Assembly: GCF_018448925.1 (NCBI RefSeq)
Contig: NZ_RCWE01000004.1
Span: forward strand, 1-64,000
Direction: 5' to 3'
Origin: Photorhabdus akhurstii
GTDB lineage: Bacteria > Pseudomonadota > Gammaproteobacteria > Enterobacterales > Enterobacteriaceae
Length of the DNA stretch: 64,000 nt
The notes beneath the pieces are model-generated. The model worked only from the letters and a program-made list of their open reading frames with translations, searched no databases and was not told where the DNA came from. The position numbers and the translations under genes were made by a program. Shown piece after piece: positions 48,562 to 60,143 of the stretch (position 1 is its first letter; every line of letters starts with the position of its first letter).

Positions 48562-49946
48562 AACATTTCGCCGTCGAGGGATTTAGTTAGCGGCAATTCT
48601 ACGATAATTCTCAAACCACCTAAAGGTGAGGGTTTAGCATGGATTGTACCGCCATGTGCTTCAACAATGTTATAGCAAATAGCTAACCCAAGCCCTGATC
48701 CACCACTGGCACGGTTTCGTGAGGATTCACTACGGTAGAACCGTTCAAAAACCCGTTGGCATTGCTCTGGTGACAAACCGGGCTTACTGTCCTCCCAATT
48801 CAGAATGAAGTGGTGCTCGTTAGAGCAACCTTTAATGATTAATTTTCCATTATCAGCGGTATAGCGAAGACTGTTTTCCAGTAAGTTGTGAAATAGCTGA
48901 GTCAATCTGCTTGGGTCAGCAAACACCATAATAGTTTCAGGAAGTTTAACATCTATTTGGATTTGTTTATCAAGGAAACGTCCACGATAAGATGCAATAG
49001 CAGCCTGAATTAACTCACTGATATTGATAAATTCTTTCCGGTATGCCAGCGCTCCGCGATCGGATAAAGAGAGTTGGTGTAGATCATCAACCAGTTTGGT
49101 CAATGTGGTAATTTCAGCCAATAACGAATTGAGCGTTTCTGGGGTGGGTTTGTGAACACCATCCTGTAACGCTTCCAATTCACCGCGCAATATAGAAAGG
49201 GGGGTGCGCAGTTCATGAGAAATATCGGCCATATAATCGCGACGCATCTGCTCGTTTTTTTCCAGGGTACTGGCGAGCTGGTTAAAATTGTGGGCAAGCT
49301 GACCAATTTCATCTTTACTTGATGGTGTGACTCGGGCGCTGAAATCGCCGGCGGCCAGTTTATGCGTCCCTTCAACCAAACGTTTAACGGGTTTTAACAT
49401 ACCGCGGGACAATAATAGCGTGGCTATGATTGCCAGCAAGGTAGATAAACCGGCGATGATCCAGCTTGTCAGTTGCTGTTGGCGATCAAAACTGATGTCA
49501 GCTTGACGGGTAATTTTATCTGATGTGCTGACAATGACCCAGCCAACGACTTGATGATGATAGAGGATCGGTTTGCGATAGGTTTCTGACGGAATTCTAC
49601 CGTCATGACCAACCAGTAGTTTCATGTCACTATCCACCACCCAAAATTGGGTTCGCCAACCGCGAGGTGGTGGACCTTGGTAGCTTTCACTGGTTTGTTC
49701 AATGGAGCGAATGATTTGAAAAATTGCTCGATCATTCCTCTTTAAAAATTTCCAGCTACCATATTGTTGATATTGTTCAGCCAGTGCTTCGGCTAACATA
49801 GCGGTACGTAACTGGATATTTTGTTTGATATAACCAATAAAACCATGCTGGAAGCTGCTTCTTACTCCCCAGTGCATGGTGATAAGCACTAGCATACAAG
49901 TGGCGAAGATGGCCATAAACAGTTTACCACTGATGCCTAGTTTCAT
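48558..49946 (-). CDS. baeS: Envelope-stress sensor kinase BaeS
   Basis: A 462-residue inner-membrane kinase (467 in E. coli). One helix (about 8-28), a periplasmic sensor, a second helix (about 165-185), a HAMP linker, then the HisKA motif [20 protein letters not shown] and the G-box [19 protein letters not shown]. The frame is open to 49988, inside mdtC, but the ATG at 49946 gives the family start and overlaps the mdtC stop by 4 bp. It responds to indole, flavonoids and other envelope stress. Confidence 0.95.
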   Translation of the reverse strand: MKLGISGKLFMAIFATCMLVLITMHWGVRSSFQHGFIGYIKQNIQLRTAMLAEALAEQYQQYGSWKFLKRNDRAIFQIIRSIEQTSESYQGPPPRGWRTQFWVVDSDMKLLVGHDGRIPSETYRKPILYHHQVVGWVIVSTSDKITRQADISFDRQQQLTSWIIAGLSTLLAIIATLLLSRGMLKPVKRLVEGTHKLAAGDFSARVTPSSKDEIGQLAHNFNQLASTLEKNEQMRRDYMADISHELRTPLSILRGELEALQDGVHKPTPETLNSLLAEITTLTKLVDDLHQLSLSDRGALAYRKEFINISELIQAAIASYRGRFLDKQIQIDVKLPETIMVFADPSRLTQLFHNLLENSLRYTADNGKLIIKGCSNEHHFILNWEDSKPGLSPEQCQRVFERFYRSESSRNRASGGSGLGLAICYNIVEAHGGTIHAKPSPLGGLRIIVELPLTKSLDGEML

Positions 49947-52900
49947 AATGGCTCCATAATTTGTCTGGTGGAACGCCGTTGTTGCCACTTTTCCCTTAGT
50001 CGATCAAAACAGAGATAGACAACCGGTGTGGTATATAGCGTTAAAAGCTGGCTCATGACCAAACCACCCACAATGGTTATTCCTAAGGGTTGGCGTAATT
50101 CCGCACCATCGCCACTACTTAAAACCAGTGGCAGAGCACCAAACAAGGCGGCCAGCGTGGTCATCAGAATTGGACGGAAACGTAACAGGCTGGCTTGGAA
50201 TATCGCATCACGGGCGCGAATATTACCGTTACGCTGAGCTTCAATAGCAAAATCCACCATAATAATGGCGTTCTTTTTTACGATACCAATCAATAACATG
50301 ATGCCTATTAATGCTATCAGGCTGAATGGTGTGTCAAACAGTTCCAATGCCAGCAGGGCGCCAATGCCGGCAGAAGGCAGGGTAGAGAGAATAGTCAATG
50401 GATGGATATAACTTTCATACAGTATCCCTAGCACCAGGTAGACGGTAATAATGGCGGCCAGAATCAAGAATAATTGGGATTTCTGGGTTTCCTGGAAAAT
50501 CTGGGCGGTACCAGCAAAAGTGCCGCGAACTGTCGAGGGTACACTGAGTTCAGTCATGGTTCTTTCAATTGCATTGACAGCATCAGAGAGGGTATAGCCT
50601 TCTGGTACATTGAAAGCAATGGTTGAAGCAGCAGAAAGCCCTTGATGATTGACACTTAGCGGAGCGTTAGCCGGTTGCCAATGGGCAAAATAGGAGAGTG
50701 GAATAGCTTTTCCTTGATTGTTAATCACAAACATTTTTTCCAGTGCGCTGACATCCTGTGTATATTCTGGTGCAACTTCCATCACAACCTTGTACTGATT
50801 AAGTGGTTGATAAATAGTGGATATTTGTCGCTGACCAAAAGCATTATTCAGTAGACTATTGGCTTCACTGACATTGATTCCCAGACGAGACATGGTATCG
50901 CGGTCATAGGTTATTGCCATTTCAGCCCCTTTATCCTCTTTATCCGAATTCACGTCGGTCAGTTGGGGCAATTGCCCTAATGCCTTACGGATAACAGGTT
51001 CCCATTTGCGAAGATCGTTTAGATCATCTGCCAGCAATGTAAATTGATAGCTAGCATTAGCCTGGCGACCGCCAGCCTTAATATCCTGTACCGGAATGAG
51101 AAACAGATTTGCCCCCGGTTCATTGGCAAGTTTAATTCTCAGGCGTGAAATAACCTGTTCAGCGCTTTCTGAACGCTCTTTTAATGGTTTCAGAGAGATA
51201 AACATAAAGCCATTATTTACCCTTCCACCACCGGTAAAACCGATAACGTTGTCTACCGTAGAATCTGCATTAATTGTCTGCATGAAGTTTTTCATTTTTT
51301 CACGCATAGATTGGAAAGAGATACTTTGGTCTGCCCGAACAAACCCTAGTAACCGACCGGTATCCTGTTCCGGGAAAAAAGTTTTGGGGATATGGATGTA
51401 GAGCCAAACATTTAGAGCAATGATGCCAGCCAAAATTAACAATACCCAACGGCTATGATTAAGAACCCACATCAGGGAGCGTCCGTAAATTTGCTGAATT
51501 TTCAGCAGAACTTTACCGAATCCCCGTATTTTCTTCTGTGCTTTGGGAAGCTGAGATTTTAGTAAATGAGCGCACATCATTGGCGTTAGTGTTAGAGAAA
51601 CCAATAATGAGATGCCGATTGAGGTGGTTAAGGTAATGGCAAATTCACGGAACAGCCGACCAACCAATCCATCCATGAGTAGGAGTGGGATAAAGACGGC
51701 TACCAGTGAAATACTCATCGAAAGGACCGTAAAACCCACCTCCCGGACACCACGTAGTGCCGCTTGCAGAGGTTTTATGCCTGCTTCAAGGTGGCGGGAA
51801 ATATTCTCCAGCACCACAATCGCATCATCCACCACAAATCCTGTGGCAACCGTCAGCGCCATTAAAGAAAGATTGTTCAAACTGAAACCGCACAGATACA
51901 TGGCGGTAAAGGTGCCAATGAGTGAAACGGGTACCGCGATGGCCGGGATCAATGTTGCGCGACCGGAACGCAAAAACAGGAATACCACCAGAATGACTAG
52001 CCCGATAGCAATCACCAATGCACGTTCTACTTCTGCTAATGAAGCACGAATCGTTGGTGTGCGATCTTGAGTAACTTTCAGTTGAATACTGGCAGGAATA
52101 GATTCACGTAATGTAGGTAATTGTTCCCGGATACGGTTTACTGTGGCAATAATATTCGCGCCAGCTTCACGGCGAATAATCAACAAAATAGCTGGTTCAC
52201 CGCCAGACATTCCGGCTGCTCTGACATTCTGAACAGAATTTTTTACATTTGCTACATCCTGCAATCGCACTGGTGAACCGTTGTTATAGTGAACGATGAT
52301 TGGGCGATAGCTTTCGGCTGTTTTTAACTCGTCATTCGTTTGAACTTGCCAGTGTTGCTGATAGGAATCCACATATCCTTGTGGACGGCGAACATTGGCA
52401 TTGCTGATAGCTTTGCGTACCGCGTCTAGCGAAACTCCCTGATGAAACAGAGCGCCAGGATTTAATTCAACTCTGACTGCCGGTAATGAGCTTCCGCCAA
52501 CAGAGACTTCACTGACACCTTCAACTTGGGCGATTTTCTGAGCCAGTTGAGTAGAGGCAAAATCATAAAGCTGCCCTTGATTATAGGTATCAGAAGTCAA
52601 TGTGAGGATCATAATCGGGGCGTCAGACGGATTGACTTTGTAATAATGCGGTCTGCTCGGCATACCGGAAGGCAACAGACTTTGAGCGGCATTCAGTGCT
52701 GCCTGTACATCCCTTGCTGCGCTGTTAATATCACGATTAAGGTCAAATTCAAGTGTGATATCGGTATTGCCAAGGGAGCTGCTCGACGTCATTTCATTAA
52801 CTCCGGCAATTCGGCCTAAGGCATGCTCCAACGGAGTAGCGACAGATGAGGCCATTGTCTCCGGTGAGGCGCCCGGTAATGAGGCGTAAACGGAGATCAC

Positions 52901-53029
52901 CGGAAAGTCCACTTGTGGTAAAGGAGAAACCGGCAACAAGGTAAATCCTAATACTCCACATAGGGTTATGGCTAAACTCAATAGCGTGGTGGCAACAGGA
53001 CGTTGGATAAATAAGGCAAAAAATTTCAC
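49943..53029 (-). CDS. mdtC: RND multidrug efflux pump subunit MdtC
   Basis: A 1028-residue RND transporter (1025 in E. coli) of twelve helices with two large periplasmic loops. It forms the B2C trimer with MdtB and works with MdtA and TolC to export bile salts, novobiocin and others. The proton-relay block [16 protein letters not shown] and the second-half [16 protein letters not shown] are intact. The ATG overlaps the mdtB stop by 4 bp. Confidence 0.97.
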   Translation of the reverse strand: MKFFALFIQRPVATTLLSLAITLCGVLGFTLLPVSPLPQVDFPVISVYASLPGASPETMASSVATPLEHALGRIAGVNEMTSSSSLGNTDITLEFDLNRDINSAARDVQAALNAAQSLLPSGMPSRPHYYKVNPSDAPIMILTLTSDTYNQGQLYDFASTQLAQKIAQVEGVSEVSVGGSSLPAVRVELNPGALFHQGVSLDAVRKAISNANVRRPQGYVDSYQQHWQVQTNDELKTAESYRPIIVHYNNGSPVRLQDVANVKNSVQNVRAAGMSGGEPAILLIIRREAGANIIATVNRIREQLPTLRESIPASIQLKVTQDRTPTIRASLAEVERALVIAIGLVILVVFLFLRSGRATLIPAIAVPVSLIGTFTAMYLCGFSLNNLSLMALTVATGFVVDDAIVVLENISRHLEAGIKPLQAALRGVREVGFTVLSMSISLVAVFIPLLLMDGLVGRLFREFAITLTTSIGISLLVSLTLTPMMCAHLLKSQLPKAQKKIRGFGKVLLKIQQIYGRSLMWVLNHSRWVLLILAGIIALNVWLYIHIPKTFFPEQDTGRLLGFVRADQSISFQSMREKMKNFMQTINADSTVDNVIGFTGGGRVNNGFMFISLKPLKERSESAEQVISRLRIKLANEPGANLFLIPVQDIKAGGRQANASYQFTLLADDLNDLRKWEPVIRKALGQLPQLTDVNSDKEDKGAEMAITYDRDTMSRLGINVSEANSLLNNAFGQRQISTIYQPLNQYKVVMEVAPEYTQDVSALEKMFVINNQGKAIPLSYFAHWQPANAPLSVNHQGLSAASTIAFNVPEGYTLSDAVNAIERTMTELSVPSTVRGTFAGTAQIFQETQKSQLFLILAAIITVYLVLGILYESYIHPLTILSTLPSAGIGALLALELFDTPFSLIALIGIMLLIGIVKKNAIIMVDFAIEAQRNGNIRARDAIFQASLLRFRPILMTTLAALFGALPLVLSSGDGAELRQPLGITIVGGLVMSQLLTLYTTPVVYLCFDRLREKWQQRRSTRQIMEPL

Positions 53030-56000
53030 CGCGGCTCCTGATGATCAATAGATGAAGTGCCTGGGGTTGATAGCTGGCGATTGCGGCGATAGTGTGCCAA
53101 CCGGTCAAACAGCAAATAGATCACCGGCGTAGTAAACAACGTCAGGATCTGGCTCATAATCAGTCCACCTACCATACAGATACCCAGAGGCCGACGTAAT
53201 TCAGCGCCTACACCGGTGCTGAGCATTAAGGGGAGTGCTCCAAGCAACGCTGCCATTGTGGTCATCAGAATCGGGCGGAAACGTAATAAACACGCTTGAT
53301 AGATGGCTTCGTAAGGCGATAATCCCTGTTCGCGTTCTGCCGCCAGCGCGAAATCGATCATCATGATGGCATTTTTCTTCACAATACCTATCAACAAGAT
53401 AATGCCGATGATCGCAATGACATCCAATTCCTGACCTGCCATCATCAGCGCTAATAGTGCACCCACTCCCGCTGTCGGCAACGTGGAAAGGATTGTTACC
53501 GGGTGGATGAAGCTTTCATACAATATGCCTAGCACGATATACATAGCGATAATGGCAGCCGCGATTAGCCACAATGTATTGCCCAGTGCGCTTTCAAATG
53601 CCAGCGTTGTTCCCTGAAATTGGGTGGAAATATCTTTGGGCATTTTGATCAATTGTGCTGCATCACGAACAGCGTTAACCGCCTGTTCGAGAGAAGCATC
53701 CTCGGCAACGTTAAAAGAAAATGTCGCTGAGGGAAATTGAGCGAGATGATTGATTGCCAGTGGGCCAAATCGTTGTTCAATAGTCGCAATAGCCCTGAGA
53801 GGCACGACATGGCCGTCAGTTCCGTTAAGGCGGATGTTATCAAATGCTGCTAGCCCTGGAGTCGATGTTACATCATGTTCCAAGATGATCCGATATTGAT
53901 TAGCCTGGGTATAAATGGTTGAAATTAGCCGCTGGCCGAATGCGTTGTAGAGTGCGTTATCTATAGCGGCCATTGAGATACCCAATCGGCTGGCAGTGTC
54001 TCGGTCTACTTTAACGTGAGCGGTAAGCCCCTGATCTTGCCAGTCGCTGCTGATATCAACCAGTTCTGTTCTCTGTTTTAATTCAGCCAATAATTTTGGC
54101 ACCCAGATACTCAGTTCATCCAGAGAGGTTGCCTGCAAAGTGAATTGGTATTGGGTACGGGTAACCTGAGTGTCAATCGTCAAATCTTGTATCGGTTGCA
54201 GATAGAGCTTTATGCCGGGTATAGCGGCAACTTTTTCCTGCAAACGCGGAATAATGTCAACGATTCTGTCATCACGCTGATTCAGTGGTTTTAGTGTGAT
54301 TTGCAGTCTCCCGTTATTCAATGTTGGGTTACTGCCATCAATACCGACAAAGGTGGCGATATTTTCTACTGCCGGGTCTTGCAGTAATAAAGATGAAACT
54401 TGCTGCTGTTTATCTACCATTGCAGCAAAGGAAATGGATTGCGGCGCTTCAAGTGTTCCCTGAATCAGCCCATTGTCTTGCGATGGAAAAAATCCTTTTG
54501 GAATCACCAGATAGAGCAGGACAGTTAGCGCCAATGTGCTTAGGGCGATGCCGAATGTGATCCACGGATGGTTCAGCGCTCTTTTTAGCCATACGGCATA
54601 ACTGGCGATCATTTGTTCAAAAAAGCGTTCACTGGCTTGTTCAAAACGATTGTGTTTTATCTGTGATTCCGGTTTCAGTATTCGAGCGCACATCATGGGG
54701 GTTAATGTCAGCGAGACAATGGCTGAAATCAGAATTGCCACGGCTAGGGTAATCGCAAACTCACGAAACAGGCGCCCAACGATATCGCCCATAAAAAGCA
54801 GCGGGATTAGCACCGCAATCAAAGAGAAAGTCAGGGAGATAATGGTAAAACCGATTTCACCCGCACCTTTCAATGCTGCTGTCATCGGTTTCTCGCCTTG
54901 TTCTATATAACGAGAGATATTTTCAATCACCACAATGGCATCGTCTACGACAAAACCGGTGGCAATGGTGAGCGCCATTAGCGTCAGGTTATTGACGGAG
55001 AAACCGCAGAAATACATCACTGCGAATGTACCAATCAGTGAAAGAGGAACGGCGATACTGGGAATGAGTGTTGCAATACCGTTACGTAAAAACAGGTAAA
55101 TCACCATAACAACCAGTGCAATTGCTAGTAACAGTTCAAACTGAACATCTTTCACAGAAGCACGAATGGTTGTCGTGCGGTCAGTCAGGATTTTCATCTC
55201 GACGGATTTAGGCAAGCTGCTGATAAGTTCCGGCAACATCTGACGAATGTTATCTGTGGTTTCAATGACATTGGCGCCGGGCTGGCGCTGAACATTAATC
55301 ACAATGGCTTGTTTGTTATTTGACCATGCACCGAGTTTGGTGTTTTCTGCGCCTTGTTCAATGGTTGCGACATCTTGTAACCGTACCGGCGATCCGTTTT
55401 TATAGGCAACGATCAAGTTACGGTAATCATTGACTGATTTCATTTGATCGTTAGCTGAAAGCGTGACGGAACGGGTCGGACCATCAAGGCTGCCTTTGGC
55501 GGAGTTAACGTTGGCATTGTTGATAGCGGTGCGGATCGTTTCGCTATCCAATCCCTGTGCCGCGACTGCTTGAGCGTTGAGTTTCACTCTGACGGCTGGT
55601 CGCTGGCCGCCGGCGAGTGTCACCAACCCCACACCGTTGACCTGGGAAATTTTCTGTGCAATACGGGTTTCCACCATATCTTGAATTTGTGTCATTGGCA
55701 TTGCATCGGAGGTGACTGCCAGCATTAAAATAGGCGGATCAGCGGGGTTAACCTTGCTGTAAATAGGAGGGTAAGGAAGGTCATTCGGCAGTAAATTACT
55801 GGCTGCGTTAATGGCTGCCTGCACTTCCTGCTCGGCGACATCTAACGGCAAAGTCAGTTGGAATTGCAATGTGATAACGGAAGCTCCGCCGGAACTTTGG
55901 GATGCCATCTGTTTAAGACCGGACATTTGCCCGAGTTGACGTTCCAGTGGTGCGGTGACTGCCGAAGTCATCACATCGGGGCTTGCGCCGGGGTAGAGTG

Positions 56001-56172
56001 TGACAACCTGAATGGTGGGGTAGTCCACTTCCGGTAATGCAGACACCGGCAGCATGCGATAGCCGATAATACCTGCCAGTAGAATTGCTGCCATAAACAG
56101 CGTGGTGGCAACGGGTCGCAAGATGAACAGGCGTGATGGTCCGCCTCCTGGGATTAGGGAGCTTACCTGCAT
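53026..56172 (-). CDS. mdtB: RND multidrug efflux pump subunit MdtB
   Basis: A 1048-residue RND transporter (1040 in E. coli), homologous to MdtC. Conserved parts are [27 protein letters not shown] at the N-terminus, [16 protein letters not shown] in helix 4, and [16 protein letters not shown] in the second half. It overlaps mdtC at its end and shares one base with the mdtA stop at its start, so the three genes are translationally coupled. Confidence 0.97.
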   Translation of the reverse strand: MQVSSLIPGGGPSRLFILRPVATTLFMAAILLAGIIGYRMLPVSALPEVDYPTIQVVTLYPGASPDVMTSAVTAPLERQLGQMSGLKQMASQSSGGASVITLQFQLTLPLDVAEQEVQAAINAASNLLPNDLPYPPIYSKVNPADPPILMLAVTSDAMPMTQIQDMVETRIAQKISQVNGVGLVTLAGGQRPAVRVKLNAQAVAAQGLDSETIRTAINNANVNSAKGSLDGPTRSVTLSANDQMKSVNDYRNLIVAYKNGSPVRLQDVATIEQGAENTKLGAWSNNKQAIVINVQRQPGANVIETTDNIRQMLPELISSLPKSVEMKILTDRTTTIRASVKDVQFELLLAIALVVMVIYLFLRNGIATLIPSIAVPLSLIGTFAVMYFCGFSVNNLTLMALTIATGFVVDDAIVVIENISRYIEQGEKPMTAALKGAGEIGFTIISLTFSLIAVLIPLLFMGDIVGRLFREFAITLAVAILISAIVSLTLTPMMCARILKPESQIKHNRFEQASERFFEQMIASYAVWLKRALNHPWITFGIALSTLALTVLLYLVIPKGFFPSQDNGLIQGTLEAPQSISFAAMVDKQQQVSSLLLQDPAVENIATFVGIDGSNPTLNNGRLQITLKPLNQRDDRIVDIIPRLQEKVAAIPGIKLYLQPIQDLTIDTQVTRTQYQFTLQATSLDELSIWVPKLLAELKQRTELVDISSDWQDQGLTAHVKVDRDTASRLGISMAAIDNALYNAFGQRLISTIYTQANQYRIILEHDVTSTPGLAAFDNIRLNGTDGHVVPLRAIATIEQRFGPLAINHLAQFPSATFSFNVAEDASLEQAVNAVRDAAQLIKMPKDISTQFQGTTLAFESALGNTLWLIAAAIIAMYIVLGILYESFIHPVTILSTLPTAGVGALLALMMAGQELDVIAIIGIILLIGIVKKNAIMMIDFALAAEREQGLSPYEAIYQACLLRFRPILMTTMAALLGALPLMLSTGVGAELRRPLGICMVGGLIMSQILTLFTTPVIYLLFDRLAHYRRNRQLSTPGTSSIDHQEPR

Positions 56173-57377
56173 CAGGAATTCTCCGCTTTGTCGTGTTTTT
56201 GCGGCTGAGGGTTATTTACTATCGGTGTGACAATATCCACTTTAGCGCCATCTGTCAGGCGATCGATGCCATCAGTGACCACTTTATCACCTGCTGCCAA
56301 GCCGGTACTGATAACAACGCGTTTTGTATCCTGCAATTTGACCGTGACCAGATGCTTGCTGACTTTATTCTCTTTGCCTAACATCCAGACAAAATTCCCT
56401 TCATTACCCATTTGCAAAGCAGCATTTGGGATCACCACTGCGTTTTCCAGTGTATCGACTTTAATACGGACATTAACGAACTGATTTGGGAATAAAACGC
56501 TATCTTGATTGGAAAAACGGGCTTTCAGCTTAATTGTGCCGGTAGCGGCATCAATTTGATTATCAATGCTCAACAGTTTTCCTTCGGCAAGTTGTTGCTG
56601 GTTATTGCGATCCCAGGCGCTAACAACGACGTTGTGATTCGCTTTCTGAGCTTGTAAAACAGCATTGATATCGTTTTCAGGGAGTGAAAACAGCACATCT
56701 ACCGGATCGGTTTGAGTAATCACCACAATAGGAGAGTTGTTGCCACTGGAGATAAAATTTCCTACATCGATCTGCTTCAAGCCCACTTTACCGGAAATAG
56801 GCGCCGTAATACGGCTGTAAGTGAGTTGAAGTTTTGCGCTATCAATTGCTGCTTGATCAACCTTTAGACTGGCTTCGTGTTGGCGGACAAGTGCACGTTG
56901 ATTATCCATTTCTTGTTGGGAAATCAGGTGAGTGTTTGCCAATTTCTGGTAGCGATTGAGATCCTGACGGGCATTCGCCAATATTGCTTCATCTTTAGCA
57001 AGTTGGCCTTTGGCTTGTGCTAACTGAACCTGAAAAGGGCGTGGATCAATTTCCGCCAGTAAATCCCCTTGTTTAATTTGTTGCCCTTCCTGAAAGTGCA
57101 AAGCGATAAGCTGACCTTCAACCCGGCTGGTTACTGTGGCGGTATTGGCGGCTTGAATGGTGCCAAGCCCGGTCAGAAAGCGAGGGACCGCCTGCTCTTT
57201 TGCCGTGGCAATTTGAACCGGGGGTAACGGGGGATGCTTTAAACCGGAAGGTTGATCCGATGTGCTAGATTGTTGAGGGGTTTTAAATTGGTACCAAAAA
57301 AATATGGCCGCAGCGATGGCAATGGCGGCTAATGTTGCACGGAAAATAAGGGTACGGCGTTTATTATTTTGATTCAT
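56172..57377 (-). CDS. mdtA: Membrane fusion protein MdtA
   Basis: A 401-residue periplasmic adaptor (415 in E. coli) linking MdtBC to TolC. One N-terminal helix (about 9-27), a lipoyl half ([31 protein letters not shown]), an alpha-hairpin coiled coil (about 110-175), the second lipoyl half ([20 protein letters not shown]) and beta-barrel domains. First gene of mdtABC-baeSR. E. coli has mdtD between mdtC and baeS; here it is absent. Confidence 0.97.
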   Translation of the reverse strand: MNQNNKRRTLIFRATLAAIAIAAAIFFWYQFKTPQQSSTSDQPSGLKHPPLPPVQIATAKEQAVPRFLTGLGTIQAANTATVTSRVEGQLIALHFQEGQQIKQGDLLAEIDPRPFQVQLAQAKGQLAKDEAILANARQDLNRYQKLANTHLISQQEMDNQRALVRQHEASLKVDQAAIDSAKLQLTYSRITAPISGKVGLKQIDVGNFISSGNNSPIVVITQTDPVDVLFSLPENDINAVLQAQKANHNVVVSAWDRNNQQQLAEGKLLSIDNQIDAATGTIKLKARFSNQDSVLFPNQFVNVRIKVDTLENAVVIPNAALQMGNEGNFVWMLGKENKVSKHLVTVKLQDTKRVVISTGLAAGDKVVTDGIDRLTDGAKVDIVTPIVNNPQPQKHDKAENS

Positions 57378-57479
57378 TTCTTCGACATTCTCTCAAACGC
57401 AAGGTCAAGGTATTGCTTGATTATGTCCGATTGAAATATCGGTTTAATCACATCTATTAGTTTAGACAGTGAGGATAGG

Positions 57480-57497
57480 CTAAAAAATGGAGAAAAT
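57480..57497 (-). promoter_or_regulatory. mdtA: Possible BaeR box upstream of mdtA
   Basis: On the minus strand ATTTTCTCCATTTTTTAG matches the first eleven bases of the E. coli BaeR box (TTTTTCTCCAT) at ten positions; the second part is poor. It lies about 105-120 bp upstream of the mdtA start, a fitting place. Confidence 0.4.
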
Positions 57498-57760
57498 GTG
57501 GAAAATATGTCAAGGAAGCGCTTTTTAAGGTAAATTTAGGCGTTTTTTGTCAGTTTTTTCGAGACGGCTCCAGAAATTATGCAAATGATGTTGCCTTTGT
57601 TACCTTCTTTTCCTTTTTCTCGTTCATATTTGAGTATAATTTTAAATAGATAAACTTAATGAAAGACGTTAATTGTCTATCTTAGGCAGCTATTTTTTCT
57701 TTATATTTTGCATGTATGTATTATTTATAACCCATAACTTCAAATGATTTATTGACGGTA

Positions 57761-57873
57761 TATACCCAATGGATTTCAAGATGGATCGCGACGGCAAGGG
57801 AGCATAGAAAACTATGTGACCGGGGTGAGTGAGTGTAGCCAACAAAGAGGCAACTTGAAAGATGACGGATATA
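57761..57873 (+). repeat. ERIC element, copy 2
   Basis: About 113 bp from TATACCCAATGG to GATGACGGATATA, opposite in orientation to copy 1 at 30937-31064. It has the same pieces: GGATTTCAAGATGGATCGCGACGG, CAAGGGAGCATAG, CTATGTGACCGGGGTGAGTGAG and GGCAACTTGAAAGATGACGG (first piece shown in part). It is about 15 bp shorter, missing part of the centre. Confidence 0.88.
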
Positions 57874-58005
57874 TTGTGAAATAGATCACATACTCGTTAT
57901 ATATCTCTATGCACATTGTTTCTTGATTTTGAAAAAAGGTCATGTGACTTTTTTTGGGCGGAACTTATAACTTAATGTAAGGAACATAATAAAGGGAGGT
58001 AGTCT

Positions 58006-58935
58006 ATGAGACATTTCATTATTGATACAGATACGGCTTCCGATGATGCGGTTGCATTACTGATGGCGCTTCGTGAGCCATCAGTTTTTATTGAGGGTAT
58101 CACCATTGTTGCCGGTAATTGTGCTGTTGCTCAATGTAGGAAAAATGCGTTAGTTAGTATTGAGAAAGCAGGAACATATATTCCTCCGGTATATGAAGGA
58201 ATGAGCAAGCCGTTATTTAGAGAACACTATGCTTCATATCATATTCATGGGAAAGATGGTATGGGTAATATGAATTTACCAGAGCCCTCACTAATAGCAG
58301 AAGATAAGCATGCAGTAGATGCAATTATTGATATCGTAAAAAAATTCCCCGGGGAGATAGAAATAATCACTTTGGGGCCGTTGACAAATATTGCAATGGC
58401 TGTCTTGAAAGAGCCAGATTTATATAAATTTGTCAAAATGATTTATATTATGGGTGGGTCAGGGATGAAGCCAGGTAATATTACGCCGTTAGCTGAATTT
58501 AATATTTATGTTGATGCTGAATCAGCACATATAGTATTGAATTCTGGATTACCTCTTATATTTTGTGGATGGGAGCTAGGTATGGAAGAGGCTTTTATTG
58601 ATGAATTCGATATGGATAAATTAAATTCTTTAGGTGATCTTGGTCAGTTTGCAGTGAACTGTAATAGAACATTGGTTGAATTTAATGCGGGAAGGACGAA
58701 TAGAAAAGGGTTTGATCTGCCTGATCCTATAACAATGGCTATTGCTTTATATTCGAATGAAATGATAGAGGATAAGTTAGAGGCGTATGGTTATGTTGAA
58801 TATCAAAGTGTACGTTCATATGGGCATTTAGTTATTGACTCAACCGATCTTCTCAATCATCCCCATAATATGACTGTGGTGACTAAGATCAAGGGGAGAG
58901 TATTTAAGAATAAACTATTTGCATTATTGTCATAA
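58006..58935 (+). CDS. Inosine-uridine-type nucleoside hydrolase
   Basis: A 309-residue nucleoside N-ribohydrolase, which splits ribonucleosides into base and ribose. The calcium-binding Asp cluster is FIIDTDTASDDAVALLMAL at 4-22; GPLTNIAMAV, MGGSGMKPGNITPLAEFNIYVDAESA and the last Asp in DLPDPITMAIAL complete the site. Many members have HDP at this last place; here it is PDP, so the catalytic His seems replaced, which may change substrate choice. GGGAGG precedes the ATG. It is 25 bp before the adenosine-deaminase-like gene, so they are one operon. Confidence 0.9.
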   Translation: MRHFIIDTDTASDDAVALLMALREPSVFIEGITIVAGNCAVAQCRKNALVSIEKAGTYIPPVYEGMSKPLFREHYASYHIHGKDGMGNMNLPEPSLIAEDKHAVDAIIDIVKKFPGEIEIITLGPLTNIAMAVLKEPDLYKFVKMIYIMGGSGMKPGNITPLAEFNIYVDAESAHIVLNSGLPLIFCGWELGMEEAFIDEFDMDKLNSLGDLGQFAVNCNRTLVEFNAGRTNRKGFDLPDPITMAIALYSNEMIEDKLEAYGYVEYQSVRSYGHLVIDSTDLLNHPHNMTVVTKIKGRVFKNKLFALLS

Positions 58936-58960
58936 TTTTAATCATATAGGCGGATAAAAG

Positions 58961-59950
58961 ATGAATTTTAATCCTGATTTACTGAGAAAGGTGGAGTTAC
59001 ATACACATCTTGATACTGGGTTGAGTTATCATTTCGTTAAAAAACTTATTCCTGATATTACCCAGAAGTCGTTTTGTGAAAAATATATTGCCTCTGAAAA
59101 ATGTCATGATTTAGGTGATTTTTTAAATAAGATTACTCCTTCATTGGATTTACTGCAAAAAAGGGAGGTAATAGTTGATGCTGTTGAGGATCTTTTCATA
59201 CAACTAAAAAGCGATAACGTAGTCTATGCTGAGATTAGATTTGCCCCTTTACTGCATCTTCGTTTAGGATTAAATGACCGCGATATTGTGGAAACTGTTT
59301 TGGAGGCAATGAAAAGTTCTTCAATTAAATATGGTATAGCAGCCGGTTTAATATTGTGTACATTGCGGCATTTTTCAGAAGATCAAAGTTTGAGAACCGC
59401 ATATCTAGTCAATGAATATGTTAAATATGGTGTTGTTGCTCTTGATCTTGCTGCCGATGAGGCAAGATATCCACTCAATGCGCATTTGAGGGCGTTTAGA
59501 ATGGTGTTGGAAAATGGTGGAAATGTTATTGCACATGCAGGCGAAGCGAAAGGGGCTGAGAGTGTGCGTGAGACTATTAATAAATTAAATATCTCTCGTA
59601 TAGGACATGGTGTCAGAAGCATTGAAGATCGAGATGTTATTGATCTTATTATAGAAAGAAATATACATTTAGAAATATGTCCGACATGTAATATTGTTTG
59701 CGATATTTATGATATCTATGAAAACCATCCAGTTAATCTCTTAAAAGAGATTGGTGTCAATATTGGGATTAATACGGATGCCCGGACAGTTGCAAATATA
59801 ACTTTATGTGAAGAATATTTGAGGATTAATCGATATTTTGGTTGGCAATATAGTGATTTTATTGAAACAAATTTGAATGCATTACAGGCTTCCTTTTCTA
59901 GTAATGAATTGAAAAATCGATTAGAAAAGGAAATAACGAGATTATCGTAG
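58961..59950 (+). CDS. Adenosine deaminase-family protein
   Basis: A 329-residue metal-dependent deaminase. The family sites appear in order: VELHTHLD (zinc His pair), VIAHAGEAKG (catalytic Glu), IGHGVRSIED, LEICPTCNIVC and INTDARTVAN (zinc Asp). Typical adenosine deaminases have TDD or TDN at the last place; TDA is unusual. Substrate may be adenosine or a related purine such as a thio-, aminodeoxy- or N6-modified one. It follows the nucleoside hydrolase closely. Confidence 0.88.
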   Translation: MNFNPDLLRKVELHTHLDTGLSYHFVKKLIPDITQKSFCEKYIASEKCHDLGDFLNKITPSLDLLQKREVIVDAVEDLFIQLKSDNVVYAEIRFAPLLHLRLGLNDRDIVETVLEAMKSSSIKYGIAAGLILCTLRHFSEDQSLRTAYLVNEYVKYGVVALDLAADEARYPLNAHLRAFRMVLENGGNVIAHAGEAKGAESVRETINKLNISRIGHGVRSIEDRDVIDLIIERNIHLEICPTCNIVCDIYDIYENHPVNLLKEIGVNIGINTDARTVANITLCEEYLRINRYFGWQYSDFIETNLNALQASFSSNELKNRLEKEITRLS

Positions 59951-60004
59951 TGAAAAATTTTATTTTATTCATCTTTATGTACAATTGAAAAAGTTTATAT
60001 TAAA

Positions 60005-60046
60005 TCTGTAATCTGTAATCTGTAATCTGTAATCTGTAATCTGTAA
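60005..60046. repeat. Heptamer tandem repeat (six copies of TCTGTAA)
   Basis: Six uninterrupted copies of a 7-bp unit between the adenosine deaminase stop (59950) and the CRP-like gene start (60144). It is intergenic, so a change in copy number would alter promoter or leader spacing rather than a reading frame. Confidence 0.95.
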
Positions 60047-60143
60047 ATATCTTAGTGGGGAAATTTATGGAGAATAAATGGAAAGATCGGAAATATTTAA
60101 ATATACTTAGTTATGATGTGATTTAAGATATAGTGGATTAAAT

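Larger units (their letters stand above)
57378..58005. other. Gap between mdtA and the nucleoside hydrolase gene
   Basis: 628 bp holding the mdtA control region with a BaeR-like site (57480-57497), an ERIC element (57761-57873) and the promoter of the nucleoside operon. No gene is seen. Confidence 0.6.

Noticed and set aside
50028-54910. Plus-strand frames inside mdtB and mdtC
   Set aside because: Antisense shadows of the transporter genes, with low-complexity products.
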